From positions 1-64,000 of the forward strand of contig SXOX01000162.1 of the NCBI GenBank assembly GCA_005776585.1: a stretch of 64,000 nt of DNA, given 5' to 3'. Each line of letters begins with the position of its first letter. The stretch's first letter is position 1. This document shows, piece by piece, positions 43,634 to 52,009 of the stretch. The notes under the pieces are model-generated. The model was not told the DNA's origin, did not search any database, and was given only the letters and a program-made list of their open reading frames with translations. A program made the translations under genes and the position numbers. Origin of the DNA: Pseudomonadota bacterium. GTDB taxonomy: Bacteria; Myxococcota_A; UBA9042; GCA-2863065.

Positions 43634-46618
43634 ATGGTTCGCCCCGAGCGCCACGGGTGTCGTGTCCAGGCCGGCCCGAGCCGGCGCCGGCCGCGGGCCA
43701 CGCTCACTTGGCTCCTCTCGAGCCTCGCCGCAGTCGGCTGCCTCGACGACGACCGCGCGCTGTTCGAAGAACGCGTCGTGCCTGTGTTGGAGAGCCGATG
43801 CGCCGCCTCGACATGTCACGGGGTCCCCGCCGGCCTCGACGGCGTGTCGGTCGATCCGCGGTGGTTCGCCCTCGCGTTGGATGACCACGGCCACCTCTCC
43901 GATCACGACGACGCCTACCGGCAAGCCGTCGCGCGCGTCAACGCCGACGATCCGGCCTTGTCCACGCTGCTGCGCCGGACGTTGCCCGTAGCTCAAGGAG
44001 GCCTCGCCCACTTCGGCGGCGCGGTGTTCCCGTCACGTGCCCACGCCGCGCATGTGGCGCTCGAGGACTTCGCGCGCGCTACCGCCGGGCGAGAGGACGC
44101 CTCCGAGCCGCCGCTCACGACCCTCGAGCGGCGCTTCCAGGACGAGGTCTACCCCGTGCTCGTACGCCGCGGGTGCGTCGTGGCCACATGCCACGGCACG
44201 CTCAACTTCGGTGGCGCGGTGTTCCCTCCGCCACGCGATCTGAGCCGCCCGGTACTGTCGCGCTCAGAGCTGCGCCACGCGTCGACCGAGGCGCGCACGA
44301 ACCTGACGCTCTGGGCGCACCCGCTGCAGGCGCGACTCGTGCGCAAGATTCTGCCGCTCGAGCAGGGCGGCATCCCGCACAAGGGCGGCAACGATGTGTT
44401 CCTGGCCGCGGCTGCCGAGGCCGGTCTCGACCCGCGTGACTCGGACGAGGTCCGAGCGCTCCTGGGCTGGCAAGCTGCGGTTCGCGCCGAGGCGTTGGGT
44501 GGCGACGCCCCGGCGGCGGGCGCACTGGCGGGCGTGGTCGCAGTCGGCGGTCCGCTCTCGACCGGGGCGGTGTTCGAGCCACGGCCGTACGTGGGCCCGA
44601 CGGCGCTCTACCGCGTGGACGGTCCGCTCCCCGGCGGCACGGTCACCGATCTCACGACCGCCGCGCTCGGCACCGAGGCCGAGGTGCGCGACCCGGCCGT
44701 GTCGCATGACGGCCGCATGCTCGCGTTCTCGGCACGACGCGGCAAGGACGACGCGCTCAACGTCTACACGCTCGGCGTCGACGGCACCGGACTGCGCCAG
44801 CTGACGCGAGATGTCCCGGTCGCGGGGCGCATCGCCCACGTGCCGGCCAACATGTCCCCCACGTTCGGCCCGAGCGGCGGGCGAGGCACCGCCGGGCGCC
44901 TCTACTTCGTATCGTTCCGGGGCGACGTCGGTGATGCAGCGTCGGTGGCCAACAGCGATCTCTACGTCATGGACACCGACGGCGGTCACCCCGAGCGGCT
45001 GACCTGGACGGTCGTCCCGGAGGTGGCTCCCACCTTCCTGGCGGTGGGCGAATTTCACGGCACCGTGGCCTACACCATCAAGCGCGCATTCGACGCGGGA
45101 CCGAAAGGCGTGCTGTTTCGCTTCCCCATCGACCACGACCGCACCCGGCACCTCCAGCCCGAGGCGCACCCGCACTTCGGCATGTCCGAGCCGCCGCAGG
45201 TGTTTTTCGGGCTGCGCGAGCTGCCCGATGGTCGTGGCGTGATGACCCTGCTCGACGCCGCGAACCGCACGCTCGGGGGTCAGCTCGCCGTGCTCGATCG
45301 GCAGTTCGCCGTCGAGGTGCCCGAGGGCGCCGAGGCGACCGCCACCCTGCCCGGCTTCCGCCACGCGCTCACGAACCTGACGCCCCACGTGACCCGCGAC
45401 GGCCTGAGCCCCGGGGGCCTGTGGCGCGATCCGGTGCCGCTGCCCGACGGCGCTATCCTGGCTGCGCATGCGCCAGGGCCCGTCGACCTCAACGCGCCGC
45501 CTGCCGACCTGCGCACCGACCTCGTGAAGATCACGCTGCGCCACGAGCGCGCCACGCAGCGCCCCGTGCTCGACACCCAGACCACCTGGCTGAGCGGCGA
45601 CCGCGCCTGGTCGCAGCCCGTGCCGCTCGTGCCGCGACCGCTCGAGGACGACGCCCACGAGCGTGCGTGGACCAACGACGACACGCCGGCCCTCATCGTG
45701 CACAGCGGCGTCGATGTGGTCGAGGCGCTCCTGGCCCAGCTCCCGCCGGTAGGGCCGCGCACCGTGCGCACCGACCTCGCGGCCCTTCGGCTCGTCGCGC
45801 CGCTGCACGCGATCGCGTCGCTCGACCCCATCCCTGTGCCTGCCGCTGAGACACGCGACGGCCACCCGGGGGCGACGACGCTCTCGGTCTCGGGCCACAT
45901 GCCCTTGTTTGCGGCTGCGGAGGCGGCGCTCGAGAGCGACATGAGCCTCTCGGCCACCGTGCCACCGCGGGTGTCCGTGAGGGTGGTGACGCTCGACGCC
46001 TCTGGCATGGCCACGGGCGCGCTGCAGCCGCACTGGTACGCGCTGTTGCCCGGCGAGCGCTTCCCGGTCGGAGTCCAGCGCACGTCGTTCGAGGCCCGGT
46101 GCGCGGGCTGTCACGGCTCGATGTCGGGCGCACGCGGCGAGGTGCTCGGGCCTCCGGTCGACTTTCTCACGCAGGCCTCGGTCACGCGCGCCACTCACGT
46201 CGACGCCAACCGCTGGCGGCCCCGCGCACCGCCGAACGTGACGGCCGACGCCTTTCGCTTCGCCGACTTCAGGCAGGACGTCCTGCCGCTCCTCGAACGG
46301 CACTGCATTCACTGCCACAGCGGAAGCGCGCCCGCCGGCGGTCTCTCGCTCACCGCGACACCGACGACGCACTACGTCGACGCGTATGAGTCACTGCTGA
46401 CTCCGGGCATTGGCTCCACGGGCGGCTATCGATGGGTCGACGCCGCAACGCATCGCGCCCGCCGTTCGGCACTGGTCGAGCGGCTGCTGGGCCAGGAGCT
46501 CGACGCTCCGCGCACGGTGACGGGCCGCTGCCCGCCCGAGGCTCCGCTGCCCGAGGACGCGCGCCGCATCCTCGTGCGCTGGATCGAGCTCGGCGCGCCC
46601 TACCGAGGGCGACCATGA
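43634..46618 (+). CDS. Multi-heme cytochrome/TolB-like propeller lipoprotein
   Basis: 994 residues from ATG 43634, first of seven tightly packed genes. The lipobox is AVGC (Cys36). Two heme-type sites near the N-terminus have unusual four-residue spacing: CAASTCH (Cys56) and CVVATCH (about Cys181). A TolB-like propeller region spans roughly 340-600 (SHDGRMLAFSARRG, NSDLYVMDTDGG). The C-terminus has two normal sites, CAGCH (about 823) and CIHCH (about 891). It is likely an outer-surface or periplasmic electron-transfer protein. The frame is open upstream to a TTG at 43589, but that extension lacks a signal. Stop and next start overlap (ATGA). Confidence 0.85.
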   Translation: MVRPERHGCRVQAGPSRRRPRATLTWLLSSLAAVGCLDDDRALFEERVVPVLESRCAASTCHGVPAGLDGVSVDPRWFALALDDHGHLSDHDDAYRQAVARVNADDPALSTLLRRTLPVAQGGLAHFGGAVFPSRAHAAHVALEDFARATAGREDASEPPLTTLERRFQDEVYPVLVRRGCVVATCHGTLNFGGAVFPPPRDLSRPVLSRSELRHASTEARTNLTLWAHPLQARLVRKILPLEQGGIPHKGGNDVFLAAAAEAGLDPRDSDEVRALLGWQAAVRAEALGGDAPAAGALAGVVAVGGPLSTGAVFEPRPYVGPTALYRVDGPLPGGTVTDLTTAALGTEAEVRDPAVSHDGRMLAFSARRGKDDALNVYTLGVDGTGLRQLTRDVPVAGRIAHVPANMSPTFGPSGGRGTAGRLYFVSFRGDVGDAASVANSDLYVMDTDGGHPERLTWTVVPEVAPTFLAVGEFHGTVAYTIKRAFDAGPKGVLFRFPIDHDRTRHLQPEAHPHFGMSEPPQVFFGLRELPDGRGVMTLLDAANRTLGGQLAVLDRQFAVEVPEGAEATATLPGFRHALTNLTPHVTRDGLSPGGLWRDPVPLPDGAILAAHAPGPVDLNAPPADLRTDLVKITLRHERATQRPVLDTQTTWLSGDRAWSQPVPLVPRPLEDDAHERAWTNDDTPALIVHSGVDVVEALLAQLPPVGPRTVRTDLAALRLVAPLHAIASLDPIPVPAAETRDGHPGATTLSVSGHMPLFAAAEAALESDMSLSATVPPRVSVRVVTLDASGMATGALQPHWYALLPGERFPVGVQRTSFEARCAGCHGSMSGARGEVLGPPVDFLTQASVTRATHVDANRWRPRAPPNVTADAFRFADFRQDVLPLLERHCIHCHSGSAPAGGLSLTATPTTHYVDAYESLLTPGIGSTGGYRWVDAATHRARRSALVERLLGQELDAPRTVTGRCPPEAPLPEDARRILVRWIELGAPYRGRP

Positions 46619-47028
46619 GGCGACCGCTCGCTGCATTGATGCTCGCGTGTGCCGCCTGCGGTGACACCGGCGGCAGCACGACGCTCGCGAGCCCCGACGT
46701 GGCCCGGTTCGAGACACTGGTCGCACCGGTGCTCGAGACCTCGTGCGCCTCGGTGAGCTGTCACGGGGACGCGCAGCGTCCGCTCGCGCTCTACGCGCCC
46801 CGACAACGGCGGCTGGACCCCGCGGCGCGCTACGACAAGACCCCGCTCACGCCGGCCGAGGTACGCGCCAACTACGACGCGGTGCGCGGGTTCCTGGACG
46901 CGGCCTCAGCGTTGGACACGACGCTGGTGCGCCGGCCGCTCGGGTACGCGGGCCACACCGTGGTGTTCGAGGCGCCGAGCGACCCCGGCTGCCGCGCCTT
47001 GCGCGAGTGGCTCGAGGGCCCGCCATGA
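46615..47028 (+). CDS. Small heme-type lipoprotein
   Basis: 137 residues from ATG 46615, overlapping the previous stop. A very short signal (MRRPLAALMLAC) gives a lipobox near Cys12. One heme-type motif with four-residue spacing occurs as CASVSCHGD (Cys44 to His50). The rest (YDKTPLTPAEVRANYDAVRG) resembles a single small cytochrome-like domain. The stop overlaps the start of the next gene (ATGA). It is probably a partner or donor for the propeller cytochrome. Confidence 0.75.
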   Translation: MRRPLAALMLACAACGDTGGSTTLASPDVARFETLVAPVLETSCASVSCHGDAQRPLALYAPRQRRLDPAARYDKTPLTPAEVRANYDAVRGFLDAASALDTTLVRRPLGYAGHTVVFEAPSDPGCRALREWLEGPP

Positions 47029-49544
47029 CGTCCCACCGCGCCACGTGGGCGCTCGTTGCATGGGTGCTCGCCACAGGGGCCCTGGCCTGCTCCGACGCCG
47101 CGACGCCGCGGGTCGTGGGCATGCTGGCCCCGCCGGTGAACCCCATCCCGCAGAGCGATCCGCTCTGGTCGCCTGCGCCGCATCGCGACCGACCGCGCGC
47201 CCTGTGCCTCACGCCTGACGGCCGGCGCGCGTTCGTCTTGCTCGCCGGCGTCGAGGACGACCCGGGCACGGCGGTGGCGGTCGTGGACCTGGTCCAAGGC
47301 CGTGTCACGCGCCGCATCCCCGTGGGCACCTCACCCTACGGCTGCGCCCTCGATCCCGCGGGCCGCTGGCTGGTGGTCACCCTGCGCACGTCCGACCACG
47401 CCGCCGTGCTGGACGTCGCCGCCGAGGCGGTCGCGGCGTGGGTGCCCACGCCCTCCTACACCGAGAGCGCGCTGTTCTCGGCCGACGGGCGCCGTGTGGT
47501 CCTCGCCAACCGCTGGAAGGACTCCGTGCTCGTCTGGGATCTGGCCGCGGGCCCCGACTTCGTGGTGACCGGCACCAACTACGACGGCCCCGACCTGCGC
47601 CCCGAAGACCCCATGGGCGCACCGGTGGGCGAGAACCCGGGTCCGATGGTGCTCTCGGCCGATGGCAGCCGCCTGTTCGTCGGCGCCGTCGCAGGCTGCA
47701 ACCTCACCGTGCTCGATGCCCACACGCTTGCACGCGTCGGGCAGCGCGACCTGCGCTCGCCCGTCGGTGGGCTCGCGGCCAAGGGCGACTACGTGTTCGT
47801 CAGTGACATGGGCCCGGGTCTCGGCCAGCACCCGACACAGGGCAACGACCTCGACGGCGATGGCGCGCCCGGCGACGGCACTGCCAACGTCATCTTCCAG
47901 GACCTGCAGAACGAGCTCGCCGTCATCGACGTCCGCACGCTGGCCGAGGTCCACCGGTATACGTCGGACACGACCTGCTGCCGCGACTTTCGCGACGTCG
48001 ATCCGGACGCTCCCGACCGCGGCACCCGGCTGCCGGCGCCCGACACCTGGAAGCCCGACGTCGTGGCATACCTGCCCCCGCGAAGCACTTGGATCGTGCG
48101 CGGCGCGCTGCCCGAGGCCATGACAGTCGACGCCGACACTCTCTGGGTCGCCTACGCAGGCTCGAACGAGGTCGAGGGCTTCACCATCGGCGCTGACGGC
48201 GCGCTCACGCCGCGTCCGGGCCCGACGCTCGCCACCGGCATGAATCCCAAGGCGCTCGCCGTCGGTGCCGACGGGCGGCTCTTGACCGTCGATCGGCTCG
48301 GCGAGAGCCTCACCATCCTCGATCCGACGGTGCCGTGGGTGGCCCCGCCCAGCGCGCTCGCCCCCGCAGGAACGACGCCGCCGGCCGATACGCGTGTGAT
48401 GACCGTCGTCGTCGGCGACCTGGCTCGGGGCGCCTTCCCAGCGACCGACGCGGAGCTCGGCGAGGCCATCAACGAGATGACGGCGGCCTTCACCATCGAC
48501 GGCGACCAGACCTGCGTGCACTGCCACCGCGACAATGGCGCCATCGCGCGGCCGATCATCATGCCGCTTCAGCAGAGCCGCTTGCATGGCGCGCGCAACG
48601 TCATGGCGCAGCGCGGCCTCTTCGAGACGCGGCCGTGGTTTTTCGAGTCGGCCATGACCGAGGAGAACTTCTTCCCTGTGCTCAACGAGTTCGCGCGCAA
48701 GGAGAACTTCTGCTGCGAGCAGCTCGACCCGACGGTGTGGAGCCAGTACCCCTCGGCTGGGACGTGCGCCCAGGCCCCTACGACACCGGGTTGCGTGCAC
48801 GTGCTCGATTGCGCAAACCACCCGCCGCCCGAGTGCGCCGCGCGCCCCTACGCTGAGGGCGCACCGCTGAAGCGCGCCGAGCTCATCAAGCAGGCCGCAC
48901 GACGCCTGTTCGGTCGCGACACGACCTTTGGCGACGTCCTCGTGACGACACGCGCCGACGGGAGCCGCGCACCAATGGCGCTCGACTTCGATGGCCTGAC
49001 GCGCGCCGTGGGCCTCTTCATGCTGCGAACCTCGCGCCTGTTGCCCAACCCGAACGCAGCGCTGGCCCTCCCGAGCGCGCAGCGGGGCCGCGCGGTGTTC
49101 GAGGACCCGAGCGTTGGCTGCGCGACGTGTCACCCCCTGCCGCTCACGACGACCGCCACGCTACCCGAGCCGTTTTCGCCGTTCGGGATGCCCATTCGCT
49201 TCCCGCCGGTGGTCACGCCCTCGCTCACGCCCGAAGGCGTCGACGCGTCGCGCGTCACAGCCGGCTTCCTGAGCACCTTTCCGCTCACGGTGCAGGGACC
49301 CGCGGGGCTGCATCTCGGTGCCACGCCGCTGCGAGGTCTCTGGGACCGCCCCGCGTCACGGCTGCTGCACGACGGCCGCGCCCGCTCGCTGCGCGAGGTG
49401 CTCGCCACGCCGGGTCATCCTGGACTGCGCAAGGGCGAGGTCGGGCGCAACGAGCGCGGCGGCGTCTTCGACACCCATGGCGGCACGAGCCACCTGCGCC
49501 CGGCCGACCTCGATGACCTCGAACAGTTCCTCCGGACCCTGTGA
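47025..49544 (+). CDS. YVTN-like propeller plus diheme cytochrome c lipoprotein
   Basis: 839 residues from ATG 47025. The lipobox is ALAC. An N-terminal YVTN/NHL-type propeller (about 60-460) has blades such as LTPDGRRAFVLLAG and VGTSPYGCALDPAGRWLVV. A C-terminal region has two heme sites, CVHCH (about 497) and CATCH (about 699), with the MauG/diheme-peroxidase style ending TPLRGLWDRPASRLLHDGRA. That resemblance suggests oxidative or peroxidase chemistry on a protein partner, but the relevant residues were not proved. The stop is at 49544; the next gene starts ten bases on. Confidence 0.85.
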   Translation: MTSHRATWALVAWVLATGALACSDAATPRVVGMLAPPVNPIPQSDPLWSPAPHRDRPRALCLTPDGRRAFVLLAGVEDDPGTAVAVVDLVQGRVTRRIPVGTSPYGCALDPAGRWLVVTLRTSDHAAVLDVAAEAVAAWVPTPSYTESALFSADGRRVVLANRWKDSVLVWDLAAGPDFVVTGTNYDGPDLRPEDPMGAPVGENPGPMVLSADGSRLFVGAVAGCNLTVLDAHTLARVGQRDLRSPVGGLAAKGDYVFVSDMGPGLGQHPTQGNDLDGDGAPGDGTANVIFQDLQNELAVIDVRTLAEVHRYTSDTTCCRDFRDVDPDAPDRGTRLPAPDTWKPDVVAYLPPRSTWIVRGALPEAMTVDADTLWVAYAGSNEVEGFTIGADGALTPRPGPTLATGMNPKALAVGADGRLLTVDRLGESLTILDPTVPWVAPPSALAPAGTTPPADTRVMTVVVGDLARGAFPATDAELGEAINEMTAAFTIDGDQTCVHCHRDNGAIARPIIMPLQQSRLHGARNVMAQRGLFETRPWFFESAMTEENFFPVLNEFARKENFCCEQLDPTVWSQYPSAGTCAQAPTTPGCVHVLDCANHPPPECAARPYAEGAPLKRAELIKQAARRLFGRDTTFGDVLVTTRADGSRAPMALDFDGLTRAVGLFMLRTSRLLPNPNAALALPSAQRGRAVFEDPSVGCATCHPLPLTTTATLPEPFSPFGMPIRFPPVVTPSLTPEGVDASRVTAGFLSTFPLTVQGPAGLHLGATPLRGLWDRPASRLLHDGRARSLREVLATPGHPGLRKGEVGRNERGGVFDTHGGTSHLRPADLDDLEQFLRTL

Positions 49545-49554
49545 GGTGCCCGCC

Positions 49555-49785
49555 GTGTCTGCCTCTCGCCCGCACTCGCTCCTTCAAGCCGCCCTCGTTG
49601 GCCTCGCCCTGATGTGCGCATCGTGCGCGACCGTTCGGCCCTGGGAGCGCGGCGCCTTGGCCGACCGCCTCCTCCGGTGGGCGCCGTGCCCCGAGCGGTC
49701 CACGGCACGCGAACACGTGTTCGCGGTGCGGGAGGGCGTCCAGGGGGGACACGGCCACGACGGCGGTGGGTGCGGCTGTGACTGA
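49555..49785 (+). CDS. DUF4266 small lipoprotein
   Basis: 76 residues from GTG 49555 (GTG 49546 is an alternative), with GAGG upstream. The lipobox is CASC. The signature CATVRPWERGALADRLLR and the end REGVQGGHGHDGGGCGCD match DUF4266, a short family whose C-terminal Gly/His/Cys motif (GGGCGC) may bind a metal. DUF4266 genes usually stand next to DUF3570 genes, as here. Short genes like this are easy to miss. Eight bases overlap the next gene. Confidence 0.85.
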   Translation: MSASRPHSLLQAALVGLALMCASCATVRPWERGALADRLLRWAPCPERSTAREHVFAVREGVQGGHGHDGGGCGCD

Positions 49786-50914
49786 CGCGGGGTTCAAGGC
49801 GCGCCCGTGTGTCGTCGTGTGCCTGCTGCTTGTGGGGGGGACCGCCCGAGCCGGGGATCGCGCCAACGCCTCGCTGATGGTCTACGGCGACAGCGACCAC
49901 GTGCTCGTCTTTTCGCCCACGACCGCCGGACAGGTCACGGTCGGCCCCGTGGAGCTCGGAGCGCACGTGACCCTCGACATCATCTCGGCGGCATCGGTCG
50001 ACCTGGTGACCGCGGCGTCGCCGCGGGGCTACCGCGAGGTGCGCACCGAGGCGGGCGCCGGAGTCGCCTGGGACCTCACGCAAGGCGGGGGACGTCGGCT
50101 GGTGTCGCTCGGCTACACGACCTCGCAGGAGCCCGACTTCCGCACACACCAGCTCGCGGTCGGCACCTCGCTCGACCTGCTCGACCGCCTCGCCACGCTC
50201 TCACTGGGCTACGGGTTCGGCCACTCGCGCTACGGGCACGTCGACGCCCTGGACGACTGGCAGGCCCGGCTCACCCATCGCGTCGATGTCGGCTGGACCC
50301 ACGTGCTGCACCGGGCGGTCACGCTGGATGTGGCCTACGGCCTGACCATCCTCGACGGCGCCCAGCAGAGCCCCTACCGCTTCGTGCGGCTCTACGCGCC
50401 GGGCGCTCCCGCGGGTGCCACGCACACGACGGCCGTGGCCGAGGCCGTGCCGGACCTGCGGCTGCGCCACACGGCCACCGCCCGCGTTCGAGCGCGGCTC
50501 GTGCCGCACCTGTTCCTCATTGGCGACTACCGGTTCTACGGCGACTCGTGGGGCGTCGTGGGCCACACCGGCACGCTGCGGCTGGCGCTCGGCCTGCTCG
50601 ACGACGCGCTCACGATCGCCGTCGAGGGCCGCTTCACCCACCAGTCCGCCGCGACCTTCTACCGCGCACGCTACGAGTCCGTCACCGGCGCTGACGCGCG
50701 CATCCCAGAGTGGCGCACCGCCGACAAGGAGCTGTCGCCGCTCTGGACCACGCTCGCCGGCCTGCAGCTCGAGTACACCGCGCGCCTGGGCCAAGGCCAC
50801 GTGCTGCGCGTGGGTGCGGGTGCGGACGCCTACATCCTCGGCTACCTCGACTACGCCTACGCCTCGCGCCGCACGGCGTTCATCACCACGTTCGACCTCA
50901 CCTGGGAGCACTGA
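49778..50914 (+). CDS. DUF3570 outer-membrane-type beta-barrel protein
   Basis: 378 residues from GTG 49778 (GTG 49766 possible). A signal peptide is followed by alternating strands rich in aromatic termini (FRTHQLAVGTSLDLLDRL, LGYGFGHSRYGHVDA, LIGDYRFYGDSWG, ending FITTFDLTWEH). A terminal aromatic-containing strand is typical of outer-membrane barrels. DUF3570 proteins are poorly characterised and co-occur with DUF4266 and thioredoxin-like proteins. Here it could be the outer-membrane channel of the operon. Confidence 0.85.
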   Translation: MTDAGFKARPCVVVCLLLVGGTARAGDRANASLMVYGDSDHVLVFSPTTAGQVTVGPVELGAHVTLDIISAASVDLVTAASPRGYREVRTEAGAGVAWDLTQGGGRRLVSLGYTTSQEPDFRTHQLAVGTSLDLLDRLATLSLGYGFGHSRYGHVDALDDWQARLTHRVDVGWTHVLHRAVTLDVAYGLTILDGAQQSPYRFVRLYAPGAPAGATHTTAVAEAVPDLRLRHTATARVRARLVPHLFLIGDYRFYGDSWGVVGHTGTLRLALGLLDDALTIAVEGRFTHQSAATFYRARYESVTGADARIPEWRTADKELSPLWTTLAGLQLEYTARLGQGHVLRVGAGADAYILGYLDYAYASRRTAFITTFDLTWEH

Positions 50915-50916
50915 GC

Positions 50917-51465
50917 ATGGCCAACCTCACCCGCTGGGCAGGGTCGTTGACCTGCGCCGCCCTGACGCTCGCGTGCCCCGCGCCGGAGTCGACCCTGGGG
51001 CAGGCGCCCACCGACACCGTCGCACCGGTGTTGCCCGCCTGCTCCGAGACCGGTGTGATCACCTCGGTCAATCCGTCCGGCGATCTTCCCAGCACGGGAG
51101 GCACGCTTCCCGTCACGCTCGGCTTTCAGGGCTTCCAGTTTGCGCAGCTCGGCCTCCGCGCTCCGGTCGCGCTGTCGAGCCCCACGACGGTCCGTACGCG
51201 GGTGACCGTGCCCGGCAAGATGAGCACGAGCGCCACGTACGCGCGCGTGCGGCTGACGTCGGGCGGATCCAACCTGGCCACGGTGCCCCTGCTGGTGTTC
51301 TTCAACGACGTCCCGCTGGCGGAGCTCTACGGCCAGCCGGCCACGATCACGCTGGAGGCCTCGACCGGGACGTGCTGGGTCGCTGCCACCGTGACGGTCA
51401 CGCTCGGACAGGGCGGGTTTGCCGACGCCGACGCAACGCTTTGGGCCGACGGCGGGGCCCGATGA
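50917..51465 (+). CDS. Small lipoprotein of the cytochrome operon
   Basis: 182 residues from ATG 50917, three bases after the previous stop. The lipobox is TLAC. One Ig/TIG-like beta domain (about 45-180: SVNPSGDLPSTGGTLPVTLG, TVRTRVTVPG) has a cysteine pair. The stop overlaps the start of the TlpA gene (ATGA). No enzymatic motif. Confidence 0.7.
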   Translation: MANLTRWAGSLTCAALTLACPAPESTLGQAPTDTVAPVLPACSETGVITSVNPSGDLPSTGGTLPVTLGFQGFQFAQLGLRAPVALSSPTTVRTRVTVPGKMSTSATYARVRLTSGGSNLATVPLLVFFNDVPLAELYGQPATITLEASTGTCWVAATVTVTLGQGGFADADATLWADGGAR

Positions 51466-51953
51466 GCGCCATCGCGACCTTGGGCCGGCTCACTGCGCTC
51501 TTGGCCGTGTCCAGCGCTGCTGCCGACGGGCCGCCGCCCATGGCGCCGGAGCTGGCCCTGCCCGATCTCTCCGGCCGCGTCGTGCGGTTGAGCGCACACC
51601 GCGGCGCGTGGGTGGTCATCGACTTCTGGGCCACGTGGTGCGAGCCGTGCCGCGAGGCCATGGCGGAGCACGCCCGCCTCGCCGCCGCGTGGCCGAAGCG
51701 CCTCGTGGTGCTCACCGTGTCCGTCGACGAGGAGGACGCGCCCGTGCGCCGCTGGGTCGCCGAGCACGGCGTGACCCTGCCGGTGCTCCGCGATCCCAAG
51801 GGAGTCTCACCGGCGGCGTATGGCGTGACGGGGATGCCTTACGCGGTTCTGGTGGACCCCGAGGGGCGGCTGGTCTTCCGCGTGCCCGAAGCGCCGTACC
51901 CGCGGTTGCGCGACGAGGTCACGCGGCGACTCGGGGCCGACAGGGGCGAATGA
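51462..51953 (+). CDS. TlpA-type thioredoxin-fold disulfide reductase
   Basis: 163 residues from ATG 51462. A signal-like N-terminus is followed by a redoxin domain with the active site WCEPC in FWATWCEPCREAMAEH and the cis-Pro loop GVTGMPYAVLVDPEG. Exported TlpA proteins reduce periplasmic disulfides, often for cytochrome maturation or metal-site assembly, which fits the heme- and Cys-rich products of this operon. It is the last gene of the cluster. Confidence 0.9.
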   Translation: MSAIATLGRLTALLAVSSAAADGPPPMAPELALPDLSGRVVRLSAHRGAWVVIDFWATWCEPCREAMAEHARLAAAWPKRLVVLTVSVDEEDAPVRRWVAEHGVTLPVLRDPKGVSPAAYGVTGMPYAVLVDPEGRLVFRVPEAPYPRLRDEVTRRLGADRGE

Positions 51954-52009
51954 CCCGCTCCGCCCTCACATGGGGCGCATCGGCGCAACGGATCGCGTAG
52001 AGTCACCCG

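Noticed and set aside
44264-46372. Open frame of about 700 codons on the minus strand
   Set aside because: Antisense to the multi-heme lipoprotein gene; Arg/His/Gly-rich without motifs, and the plus frame has signal, heme sites and a coupled operon.
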